From Fen-999 sp044220545 (GTDB lineage: Bacteria > Pseudomonadota > Gammaproteobacteria > Burkholderiales > Rhodocyclaceae): DNA of 64,000 nucleotides. The DNA lies in NCBI GenBank assembly GCA_044220545.1, contig JBGAQX010000001.1, forward strand, positions 112,537-176,536, given 5' to 3'. The position numbers and the translations under genes were made by a program. The notes beneath the pieces are model-generated. The model made no database searches, was not told where the DNA came from, and saw only the letters and a program-made list of their open reading frames with translations. Shown here piece after piece: positions 17,049 to 24,843 of this stretch. Within the stretch, counting starts at the first letter, position 1. The number at the start of each line of letters is the position of its first letter.

Positions 17049-20000
17049 GAATAGACTACCTTGACGTTGGCCGGCGACAGCCATTCGCCGAGGAGCGCCA
17101 GCAGGGCGTCGTCGAGGTTGACGCGCCAACCGTCGGGCAGCGGGATTTCCGCTTCGGCGGCGCCATTGCGGTAACTGAGCCGCACTGGACAGGCGCCGCT
17201 GCGATAGGGGGCGAGGATGGTCTGGAGCTTGCGCGCGTCGCCGGCCTTGGTTTCGCCGTTCATCGCCAGGCGCAGCAGCTTGGCGTAGCGGCCGCGCGCC
17301 TCGCCCAGCGTCAGCAGGCGGTCGGCGGTGATGCGCAGGCCGCCGGTGTAGTCGTCGTTCTGCACCTTGCCTTCGACCAGCAGCAACTCGTCCTCCTTGA
17401 TCTTGCCGCGCTCGGCTTCCCAAAGCTCGTTGAACACCGAGACCTCGAGCTGCTTGGTGGCGTCGTCGAGCAGGACGATGGCCATCTTGCCGCGCCGGGT
17501 CATCTGCGTGCGCGTACTGATGACGACGCCGGCCATCAGCACCGGATCGCGCTGCGCTTGCAACTGGCCGAGGCGGCGCTTGACGAAAGCCGCCAGTTCG
17601 CTGGCATATCCGTTGTACGGGTGCCCCGAGAGGAAGAAACCGAGTGCCTGCTTTTCGTTGAGCAATCGCTCGCGTTCCCCCCAACGCGGCACGTCGACGT
17701 AGTGGGTTTGCGCGCCGCCACCCGCGTCGCCCATATCGAACAGGCCGCCCTGCAGGGCGTTGCGCTCGGCCTGCTCGGCCGCTTCGAGGGCGACGCCCAC
17801 CGAGGCGAGCAGTTTGTGGCGATGGTCGTCGAGGCTATCGAAGGCGCCGGCGCGGATCAGCGCTTCGACGACGCGACGGTTCACCACGCGTTTGTCGACG
17901 CGACGGCAAAACTCGAACAGGTCGGCGAAGGGGCCGCCCTCGGCGCGCGCCTTCAGGATCGCGCCGAGCGCGGATTCGCCCGTGCCCTTGATGGCGCCCA
18001 GACCGTAGCGGATGGTGTTGCGGTCGGTCGGCTGGAAACGCACGCCACCAAGGTTGATGTCGGGCGGCAGGAAGACGATGCCGTTCTCTTTGGCGTCGTT
18101 GTAGAAAAACTGCACCTTGTCGGTGTTGGCCATTTCCGACGACAGCGTCGCGGCGACGAAGGCCGACGGATGGTGCTGCTTTAGCCAGGCGGTCTGGTAG
18201 GCGACCAGCGAGTAGGCGGCGGCGTGCGACTTGTTGAAGCCGTAGCCGGCGAACTTCTCCATGGTGTCGAATATTTCGTTGGCCAGGCGTTCGTCGATAC
18301 CGTTCGCTCCCGCGCCGGCGACGAACTTAGTACGCTCCTTGGCCATCTCCTCCGCCTTCTTCTTGCCCATGGCGCGACGCAGGAGGTCGGCGCCGCCGAG
18401 GCTGTAGCCGGCGATCACCTGCGCCGTCTGCATCACCTGCTCCTGGTAGATCATGATGCCGTAGGTATTCGTCAGCACCTTTTCCATGTTCGGATGCGGA
18501 TAGGCGACGCGCTCGCGCTTGTGCTTTCGGGCGATGAAGCTGGGAATGTTCTCCATCGGGCCCGGCCGATAGAGCGCGTTCAGCGCGATCAGGTCTTCCA
18601 GACAGTCGGGTTTCGCCTGCACCAGCGTGTCTTTCATGCCGCCGGATTCGAACTGGAACACCGCCGTGGTGTTCGCGTTCTTGAACACGTGGTCGTAGGT
18701 GGCCTTGTCGTCGAGCGGCAGCGTCTCCAGATTCACGTCGGCGCCTTCGACCGTGCGCGCGAACTCGACGGCCTCGGCCAGGATGGTCAGGGTGCGCAGG
18801 CCGAGGAAGTCGAACTTCACCAGGCCGGCCTTTTCGACGTCGTCCTTGTCGAACTGGCTGACGGTGGTGGCGCCGCCATCGGCCGAATAGAGCGGGCAGA
18901 AATCGGTGAGCTTGCCGGGCGCGATCAGCACGCCGCCGGCGTGCATGCCGACGTTGCGGGTCAGGCCCTCGAGCTTGAGCGCCAGCTCCCAGAGCGTCTT
19001 CAGTCCCTCCTCCTCGTCGAGGCGCTGGATGATGGCCGGCTCGACTTCCATCGCCTTTTCGAGCGTGATGCCGAGTTCGTTGGGGATCAGCTTGGCGAAC
19101 TGGTCGACGAAGTTGAAGCCCAGATCGAGCACGCGGCCGACGTCGCGGATCACCGCCTTCGCCGCCATGGTGCCGAAGGTGGCGATCTGCGACACGGCGT
19201 GGGCGCCGTACTTCTCCTTCACGTACTGGATGACCCGGTCGCGGCCCTCCTGGCAGAAGTCGATGTCGAAGTCGGGCATCGACACGCGCTCGGGATTGAG
19301 GAAACGCTCGAACAGCAGTTCGTAGCGGATCGGGTCGAGGTCGGTGATCAGCAGCGAATAGGCGACCAGGGAACCAGCGCCGGAGCCGCGCCCGGGCCCC
19401 ACCGGCACACCGTTGTTCTTTGCCCACTGGATGAAGTCGGCGACGATCAGGAAGTAGCCGGGGAAGCCCATCTGCTGGATGGTCTTGATCTCGAATTCCA
19501 GCCGCTCGGCGTAGCCGGGTCGCCGCGCGTCGCGCTCCGCCGGATCGGGGAACAGGCGTAGCAGGCGCTGCTCCAGTCCTTCGCGCGACTGGCTGGCCAG
19601 GTAATCGTCGAGCGACACGCCCTCCGGGGTCGGAAAGATCGGCAGCCGGCTCTTGCCCAGTTGCACCGTCAGGTTGCAGCGCCGGGCGATCTCCACCGAG
19701 TTTTCCAGCGCCTCGGGAAGGTCGGCGAACAACTCCGCCATCTCCGCCTGGGTCTTGAAGTACTGTTCTTCGGTGAACTGCCTGGGCCGGCGCGCGTCGG
19801 CCAGCACATAGCCCTCGGCGATGCAGACGCGCGCCTCGTGGGCCTTGAAGTCACCGCGCGCCAGGAACTGCACCGGATGGGTGGCCACCACCGGCAGATC
19901 GGCCGCGCCGGCCAGCGCCACGGTGGCGCCGATCAGCATCTCCTGCTGCGCCTGGCCGTATCGTTGCACTTCCAGGTAGAAGCTGTCCGGAAACAATTGC

Positions 20001-20515
20001 GCCCACTCCCGGGCGCGCTCGAGGGCCTTGTCGGTCTTGCCGGCCAGCAGCCACTGGCCCACGTCGCCCGCCTGCGCGCCGGAAAGGGCAATCAGCCCGG
20101 TGTTGTCGCCATTGGCGATGGCCGCGCGACTGACCTCCGCGCGGCCATGGCGGCGCGGCAGCAGGTAGGCGGAAGTCAGCAACTCGCACAGCCGGAGGTA
20201 GCCCGCCGGGTTCGTCGCCAGCAACAGCAGGCGCGCAGCGCCATCGCGACCGGGATCGCGCGCCGCGTCGCGGACGTCCTCGTCGGCGACCCAGAGGTCG
20301 ACGCCGACGATCGGCTTGATGCCCGCGCCGCGCCCGCCGGTGTAGAACTTGACCATGCCGAACAGGTTGGCCAGGTCGGTGAGCGCCAGGGCCGGCATGC
20401 CGTCTTCCCGCGCCCGGGCGATGGCCTCGTCCAGACGGGTTATACCGTCGGCGATCGAGTACTCGCTGTGGAGGCGGAGGTGAACGAATCTAGGCGAATG
20501 CCGAGGGGCGATCAT
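17045..20515 (-). CDS. dnaE: DNA polymerase III alpha subunit
   Basis: The 1156-residue product is the catalytic subunit of the replicative polymerase. An N-terminal PHP domain begins with VHLRLHSEYSIADG. The polymerase palm carries the paired aspartates in SMPDFDIDFCQEGRDR and the third in KFDFLGLRTL. A helix-hairpin-helix region, an OB-fold (VLMAGVVISTRTQMTRRGKM) and a C-terminal tau-binding region follow. Length is normal for beta/gammaproteobacterial DnaE (about 1160). The start MIAPRHSPRFVHLRLHSEYS is conserved. The WbuC-like gene overlaps its stop. Confidence 0.97.
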   Translation of the reverse strand: MIAPRHSPRFVHLRLHSEYSIADGITRLDEAIARAREDGMPALALTDLANLFGMVKFYTGGRGAGIKPIVGVDLWVADEDVRDAARDPGRDGAARLLLLATNPAGYLRLCELLTSAYLLPRRHGRAEVSRAAIANGDNTGLIALSGAQAGDVGQWLLAGKTDKALERAREWAQLFPDSFYLEVQRYGQAQQEMLIGATVALAGAADLPVVATHPVQFLARGDFKAHEARVCIAEGYVLADARRPRQFTEEQYFKTQAEMAELFADLPEALENSVEIARRCNLTVQLGKSRLPIFPTPEGVSLDDYLASQSREGLEQRLLRLFPDPAERDARRPGYAERLEFEIKTIQQMGFPGYFLIVADFIQWAKNNGVPVGPGRGSGAGSLVAYSLLITDLDPIRYELLFERFLNPERVSMPDFDIDFCQEGRDRVIQYVKEKYGAHAVSQIATFGTMAAKAVIRDVGRVLDLGFNFVDQFAKLIPNELGITLEKAMEVEPAIIQRLDEEEGLKTLWELALKLEGLTRNVGMHAGGVLIAPGKLTDFCPLYSADGGATTVSQFDKDDVEKAGLVKFDFLGLRTLTILAEAVEFARTVEGADVNLETLPLDDKATYDHVFKNANTTAVFQFESGGMKDTLVQAKPDCLEDLIALNALYRPGPMENIPSFIARKHKRERVAYPHPNMEKVLTNTYGIMIYQEQVMQTAQVIAGYSLGGADLLRRAMGKKKAEEMAKERTKFVAGAGANGIDERLANEIFDTMEKFAGYGFNKSHAAAYSLVAYQTAWLKQHHPSAFVAATLSSEMANTDKVQFFYNDAKENGIVFLPPDINLGGVRFQPTDRNTIRYGLGAIKGTGESALGAILKARAEGGPFADLFEFCRRVDKRVVNRRVVEALIRAGAFDSLDDHRHKLLASVGVALEAAEQAERNALQGGLFDMGDAGGGAQTHYVDVPRWGERERLLNEKQALGFFLSGHPYNGYASELAAFVKRRLGQLQAQRDPVLMAGVVISTRTQMTRRGKMAIVLLDDATKQLEVSVFNELWEAERGKIKEDELLLVEGKVQNDDYTGGLRITADRLLTLGEARGRYAKLLRLAMNGETKAGDARKLQTILAPYRSGACPVRLSYRNGAAEAEIPLPDGWRVNLDDALLALLGEWLSPANVKVVYS

Positions 20516-20643
20516 AGGCGGGGAATTCTACCGCCGCGACCCCGGCTTGGCGGGACGATGCGTCGCCACCACTGTGGCGGCGATTGTGCAAAGGACGATC
20601 GATCCAGCATAATCGGCCCCTGCTCAAGGGGGGAGTAAGGTCA

Positions 20644-22272
20644 ATGCCGCATCATGTCGACAACCATATCGAGGCGGTGCAACAGCGCTGGGATGCGTAC
20701 CGCATCCAGGGTACTTTCGACGGTTTCGTGGAGTTCACTCTGGTGCTCAACAGCCTGGCCGAACAACTGAGCCGGCTACGGTTGCCCGGTCTGGTGCGCC
20801 AGTGCGAGAGCCTCGAGAACACGGCGCTGGCAATGTTCGGCGACCCGTCCACTCATCCCATCGCCACCCAGAGCGTGACGGTGCTGAGCCGCCAGGTCGA
20901 ATCCCTGTTGGGTTCCATCCGCACCGCGCGTGACGCCAACATCGGCAGACACAAGCGACAGACCGAGACAAGCTCCGCGATCGGCACGCCGGAATGGATC
21001 AAGCCGCGCTCGGTGTGGATGGTGGTGGACCCGACCAACGGCTGGGGCAAGGGCTTGCGCGAACAACTGTCGTTCTACGGCTTCCGGGTGGCGCAATCCG
21101 ACTGGCAGGAACCGCTGCCCGACGCCGAGCAACCCTTCGCGGTCATCTTTGCGCCCAGCGACGACACGCTGGACGACACCCGGTTGGGCCTTGTCGCCCG
21201 AGTGCGCGCCCTGTGTCCGACCAGCCAGTTGTTCTACGTCGGCGTACCCCGCGAGATCGGCGTCATGGTCGCGCTGATGCGCGCCGGTATCGACATCACC
21301 GTCCAGCGCGAGGAGCGGGCGGCGACGCTGCTATCGCGCATCCTCGACTTGGTTCAGACCCGCGAGCAGGTGCGTTTCCGGGTTCTGATCGTCGAGGACT
21401 CCCGGGTCGCGGCGACGCAAATCGAGCGTGCGCTGACACAGCACAGCATCGACAGCCAGGGCCTTGCCGACCCCTCGGAAATCATCGCCGCCCTGGATGC
21501 CTACCGGCCCGACCTGGTGCTGATGGACATGTACATGCCCCACTGCAACGGTGTCGAGGCGACCCGGGCGCTGCGCCAGTTGCCGGCCTACCAGGCCGTT
21601 CCCATCGTGTACCTTTCCAGCGAAACAGACATCGGACTACAGATCGAGGCCCTGCGGCTGGGCGGCGACCAGTTTCTGACCAAGCCGTTCAATCCGGTGG
21701 TGCTCGCCGCCACGGTGAAAACCAAGATCGAGCGGCACCGCGAGATGCTGCGCAGCAGCCACAACGACGGCCTCACCGGGCTGCTCAACCACACGGCGGC
21801 AAAGACCCGCCTCGACGCCATGGTGGCCACCCTGCCGGCCGACGGCCAGTTGAGCGTCGCCATGCTGGACATCGACCACTTCAAGTCGGTGAACGACACC
21901 TACGGCCATCCGGTGGGCGACCAGGTGATTCGCAGCCTCGCGTGGCTGCTCAAGGGCCGCCTGCGCAGCACCGACCTCATTGGCCGCTATGGCGGCGAGG
22001 AATTCATCGTCGCACTGGCCGACGTGGGCCCCGACGAGGCATGGGTCGTCCTCGATCGCATCCGCCGCGATTTCGCCAAACTGCCCCATACCCACGTGGA
22101 CGGCACGATGCGCGCCTCGTTCAGCGCCGGCATCGCGGCCTTCCCCGAGTATCGAACACCCACCGAGCTCACGCACATGGCCGACATGGCGCTGCTCGAA
22201 GCGAAACGCAGCGGGCGCGACCGGGTCGAGCGCGCCGACGTTCTGCCGCCGCGGCGGGGCTCGTTTGGCTAG
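20644..22272 (+). CDS. Response regulator with GGEEF diguanylate cyclase domain
   Basis: The 542-residue protein has a helical N-terminal segment (residues 1-110) and a degenerate receiver-like domain (about 125-240) where the phospho-acceptor position reads VIFAPSDD. A full receiver domain follows (about 245-365; VLIVEDSRVA, acceptor Asp in LVLMDMYMPHC, and Lys in LTKPFNP), then a GGDEF domain with RYGGEEFIVAL. The I-site RSTD lies exactly five residues before GGEEF, so product inhibition by c-di-GMP is likely. It makes c-di-GMP from two GTP. I chose the ATG at 20644 (MPHHVDNHIEAV) because a purine-rich GGGGGAGTAAGG lies just upstream; the frame is open to 20584. Confidence 0.9.
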   Translation: MPHHVDNHIEAVQQRWDAYRIQGTFDGFVEFTLVLNSLAEQLSRLRLPGLVRQCESLENTALAMFGDPSTHPIATQSVTVLSRQVESLLGSIRTARDANIGRHKRQTETSSAIGTPEWIKPRSVWMVVDPTNGWGKGLREQLSFYGFRVAQSDWQEPLPDAEQPFAVIFAPSDDTLDDTRLGLVARVRALCPTSQLFYVGVPREIGVMVALMRAGIDITVQREERAATLLSRILDLVQTREQVRFRVLIVEDSRVAATQIERALTQHSIDSQGLADPSEIIAALDAYRPDLVLMDMYMPHCNGVEATRALRQLPAYQAVPIVYLSSETDIGLQIEALRLGGDQFLTKPFNPVVLAATVKTKIERHREMLRSSHNDGLTGLLNHTAAKTRLDAMVATLPADGQLSVAMLDIDHFKSVNDTYGHPVGDQVIRSLAWLLKGRLRSTDLIGRYGGEEFIVALADVGPDEAWVVLDRIRRDFAKLPHTHVDGTMRASFSAGIAAFPEYRTPTELTHMADMALLEAKRSGRDRVERADVLPPRRGSFG

Positions 22273-22352
22273 CCGCATCGCGCCACCTCGGAGGGTGACC
22301 TCCCCGAGCGTGGCGACACGGGTCTGCTTGTGGGGACCGATTGTGGGGACTG

Positions 22353-22402
22353 TTGGCAATGCCCGGTTGCCAATGCACAATGGGAACGTCGAGTGTCGTT
22401 CC
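22353..22402. promoter_or_regulatory. Two inverted repeats upstream of the hemerythrin-like gene
   Basis: TTGGCAA (22353-22359) and TTGCCAA (22367-22373) form a 7+7 dyad with a 7-base gap. GGAACG (22383-22388) and CGTTCC (22397-22402) form a 6+6 dyad with an 8-base gap. They are 40-90 bases before the ATG at 22443, the right place for operators. The binding protein is unknown. Confidence 0.4.
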
Positions 22403-22442
22403 ATCGATTCGATTGGCTGGCGAACCATGAGGGACCGAGATC

Positions 22443-22979
22443 ATGTTCCTGTTTGACTTGCTGTTCGGCAAAAAGAAAAGCGGCCCATCGTCCGCCGCCG
22501 GAAACGTGGCCGTGGCCCAGTCGGCCCCCGTGGTCAGTGCGCCCGGCACGCAAATTCACCATGATCCACATCTGATCGAGGCCCTGAAGCAGGATCACCG
22601 CCTGCTGTTGGAAATTTTCGCGGCCATCGACAACGCGCGCCAGCACGGCGACCTCATCGCGGTACAAACCCGCCTCAACCAGTTTCGCATCGTGATCCAG
22701 GATCATCTGCTGAAAGAGAATGTCCGCCTCTACGTCTTTCTCGAACACCTGCTGGTCGACGATCCGGCCAGCCATGAGCTGATGCACGGGTTCCGCCACG
22801 AAATGGACGGCATCGGCCGCGCCGTGGTCGGCTTCCTGACCCGCTACAAGGAAATCGGCCTGCATCCGGAACTGGCCGCCGCGTTCGCAACCGATCTCGC
22901 CGCCATTGGCGAAGCGTTGGCGGCACGCATCCACCGCGAGGAACAGACGCTCTACCCGATGTACGCGCCGCCCGCCTAG
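22443..22979 (+). CDS. Hemerythrin/HHE-domain protein
   Basis: The 178-residue product has a short basic, Ser/Ala/Pro-rich N-terminal segment and then a four-helix HHE domain. Iron-ligand candidates are the His residues in HHDPHLIEALKQDHRLL, IVIQDHLLKENV and LMHGFRHEMDG, and the HREEQTLYP motif near the C-terminus. Such proteins bind a non-heme di-iron centre and sense or handle oxygen, NO or iron. The first residues MFLFDLLFGKKK could be a weak amphipathic anchor. It lies 170 bases after the diguanylate cyclase gene, with two inverted repeats between, so it may have its own control. Confidence 0.82.
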   Translation: MFLFDLLFGKKKSGPSSAAGNVAVAQSAPVVSAPGTQIHHDPHLIEALKQDHRLLLEIFAAIDNARQHGDLIAVQTRLNQFRIVIQDHLLKENVRLYVFLEHLLVDDPASHELMHGFRHEMDGIGRAVVGFLTRYKEIGLHPELAAAFATDLAAIGEALAARIHREEQTLYPMYAPPA

Positions 22980-22986
22980 GGCCGGC

Positions 22987-23961
22987 TCACGGCAGCAGGA
23001 CGGTCGAGCCGGTGGTCTTGCGCGCGGCGAGATCGATCTGCGCCTGGGCGGCGTCCTTGAGCGGGCAGGTCTGGTTGACCTCGATCCTCACCTGGCCGGA
23101 AACCACGACGTCGAACAATTCCCCGGCCATGGCCAGCAGGTCGGCACGCTTGGCGCTGTAGCTGAACAGCGTCGGCCGGGTGATGAACAGGGAGCCGCGC
23201 TTCGACAGTTCCAGCAGGTCGAGCGGGGGTACCGGGCCGGAGGCGTTGCCGAAAGTCACCATCATGCCCAGCGGACGCAGGCAGTCCAGCGAGCCGGTGA
23301 ACGTGTCCTTGCCGATCGAGTCGTAGACGACCGGCACGCCCTCACCGGCGGTGATTTCCCGCACCCGCCCGGTGAAGTCCTCCCGGGTATAGACGATGGC
23401 GTGGTCGCAGCCATGGGCGCGCGCCAGGGCGGCCTTCTGGTCGGAACTGACGGTACCGATCACCGTCGCACCGAGCGCTTTCGCCCATTGGCAGACGATC
23501 AGGCCGACGCCGCCGGCGGCGGCATGGATGAGGATGGTGTCACCCGGTCGCACCCGGTAGGTCCGGCGCAGCAGGTATTGGGCCGTCAGCCCCTGCAACA
23601 TCATGGCGGCGCCGGTCTTGAAGTCGATGGCATCGGGCAGGGGCACCAGCCGGTCGGCCGGAATGTTGCGCACTTCGGCATAGGCGCCGACCGGCCCCCC
23701 GGCGTAGGCGACGCGGTCGCCCGGCTTGAGGTCGGTCACACCGGTACCCACCACCTCGACGACGCCGGCCCCCTCCATCCCGATCCCCGATGGCAAGGGC
23801 AAGGCGTATAGCCCGGTGCGATGGTAGATATCGATGAAGTTGAGACCGACGGCGTGGTGGCGCACCGTCGCCTCGTTGGCGGCTGGCGCCGGCACGGAGA
23901 CCTCCTCCCAGCGCAGCACTTCGGGCCCGCCGGTTTCGTGAATGCGGATCGCGTGGCTCAT
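22987..23961 (-). CDS. qor: NADPH:quinone oxidoreductase (zinc-free MDR family)
   Basis: The 324-residue product is a medium-chain dehydrogenase of the quinone reductase type. It has the N-terminal GroES-like domain (IHETGGPEVLRWEEV), GLNFIDIYHRTGLY, and the nucleotide-binding AAAGGVGLIVCQWAKALGA loop near residue 148. VVYDSIGKDTFTGSLDCL follows. It lacks the zinc-binding Cys/His set of alcohol dehydrogenases. It reduces quinones one electron at a time with NADPH, cytoplasmically. Length and start (MSHAIRIHETGG) are standard. It converges with the hemerythrin gene, seven bases apart. Confidence 0.92.
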   Translation of the reverse strand: MSHAIRIHETGGPEVLRWEEVSVPAPAANEATVRHHAVGLNFIDIYHRTGLYALPLPSGIGMEGAGVVEVVGTGVTDLKPGDRVAYAGGPVGAYAEVRNIPADRLVPLPDAIDFKTGAAMMLQGLTAQYLLRRTYRVRPGDTILIHAAAGGVGLIVCQWAKALGATVIGTVSSDQKAALARAHGCDHAIVYTREDFTGRVREITAGEGVPVVYDSIGKDTFTGSLDCLRPLGMMVTFGNASGPVPPLDLLELSKRGSLFITRPTLFSYSAKRADLLAMAGELFDVVVSGQVRIEVNQTCPLKDAAQAQIDLAARKTTGSTVLLP

Positions 23962-24081
23962 GGCATGGACTCCATCGTTCGAAAAGTCATCCGACGGAAA
24001 CTACCCCGCGGCGCGCGGAAATTCAACCACCGGCGGAAGCCGGTCTTTTCCGGGTCGAAGCGCGAACCATGGTCAAGCGAA

Positions 24082-24110
24082 TTGATCTAATCGAACGATT
24101 CGACTAAATT
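24082..24110 (+). promoter_or_regulatory. Predicted promoter with embedded operator for the phd-PIN operon
   Basis: TTGATC (24082-24087) and TAAATT (24105-24110) are 17 bases apart. The spacer holds the dyad TCGAA-cga-TTCGA (24091-24103), the core of a longer imperfect palindrome. This is the classic place for an autoregulating antitoxin to bind. Confidence 0.55.
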
Positions 24111-24146
24111 GAACGCATATTGCCAAGCAGTAAGGAGACCGAGGCC

Positions 24147-24398
24147 ATGCAAACCTTTACCGCCAACGAAGCCAAGACCCGTTTCGGCGAGTTCCTGGAC
24201 CAGGCGCAACGCGAACCCGTGCGCGTGATGCGCCATGACCGGGTCGTCGGCGTCATGGTGAGCGCGCAGGACTACGAGGCGATGCGCAGCTTTTACGCCG
24301 ATCGCCTGCGGCACACCCTCGACGAATCCGCCGAGGCGGCCGCGCACGCCGGGCTGACGCCCGAGCTACTGGACAACCTGCTGGCCGATGAAAGCTGA
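24147..24398 (+). CDS. Phd/YefM-family antitoxin
   Basis: The 83-residue product has the Phd/YefM DNA-binding N-terminus (MQTFTANEAKTRFGEFLDQA), then EPVRVMRHDRVVGVMVSAQDYEAM. The C-terminal part (residues 50-83) would be the toxin-neutralising tail. The ATG at 24147 has AAGGAG nine bases upstream (24132-24137); the frame is open to 24120 but that stretch contains the ribosome binding site. It overlaps the PIN toxin gene by 11 bases. It should neutralise the toxin and repress the operon. Confidence 0.88.
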   Translation: MQTFTANEAKTRFGEFLDQAQREPVRVMRHDRVVGVMVSAQDYEAMRSFYADRLRHTLDESAEAAAHAGLTPELLDNLLADES

Positions 24399-24843
24399 AG
24401 CGGCCAGGAGCGCCGTCGGGCTCCGCGTGGTCATCGACACCAATATCTGGATCAGTGCCGCCCTGGTCCGCGATGGCACTCCCGCCCGACTGGTGCGTCA
24501 CGTACTCGAACACGGCTTGCCGGTGTTTTCGACCAGCACCTTCACCGAACTCGAAACACGCCTTTGGCGCCCCAAGTTCGACCGCTATCTCGGCATGGAA
24601 GTACGGCAACGGATCCTGCATGACCTGAACGCCGCCGGGTTCTGGATCGAACCGTCACCACGGATCGCCGCACAGCGCCACTGCCGGGACGCCGACGACG
24701 ACAAGTTCATTCATGCCGCCCTGGCGGCTCCGGCGGCCTGGTTGGTCACGGGGGACCACGATCTGCTGGACGTGCCCCCCCTGCCCGGACTGAGCATCCT
24801 GTCACCCGCCGACGCACTGCGGGCACCTGGCTTTTGCGTCTGA
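24388..24843 (+). CDS. PIN-domain toxin (putative ribonuclease)
   Basis: The 151-residue product is a PIN-fold nuclease, the probable toxin partner of the Phd-type antitoxin. The acidic residues expected at the active site are visible: VVIDTNIWISA (first Asp), FTELETRLWRP (Glu), DADDDKFIHAAL (Asp cluster) and LVTGDHDLLDV (last Asp). The N-terminal 12 residues are an extension before the core; a later start is possible. The 3' end overlaps the convergent NdvB-like gene by 42 bases. Confidence 0.87.
   Translation: MKAEAARSAVGLRVVIDTNIWISAALVRDGTPARLVRHVLEHGLPVFSTSTFTELETRLWRPKFDRYLGMEVRQRILHDLNAAGFWIEPSPRIAAQRHCRDADDDKFIHAALAAPAAWLVTGDHDLLDVPPLPGLSILSPADALRAPGFCV

Noticed and set aside
18224..19561. 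A 445-codon open frame antisense to dnaE
   Set aside because: Translation has no recognisable domain, and dnaE accounts for the coding signal.
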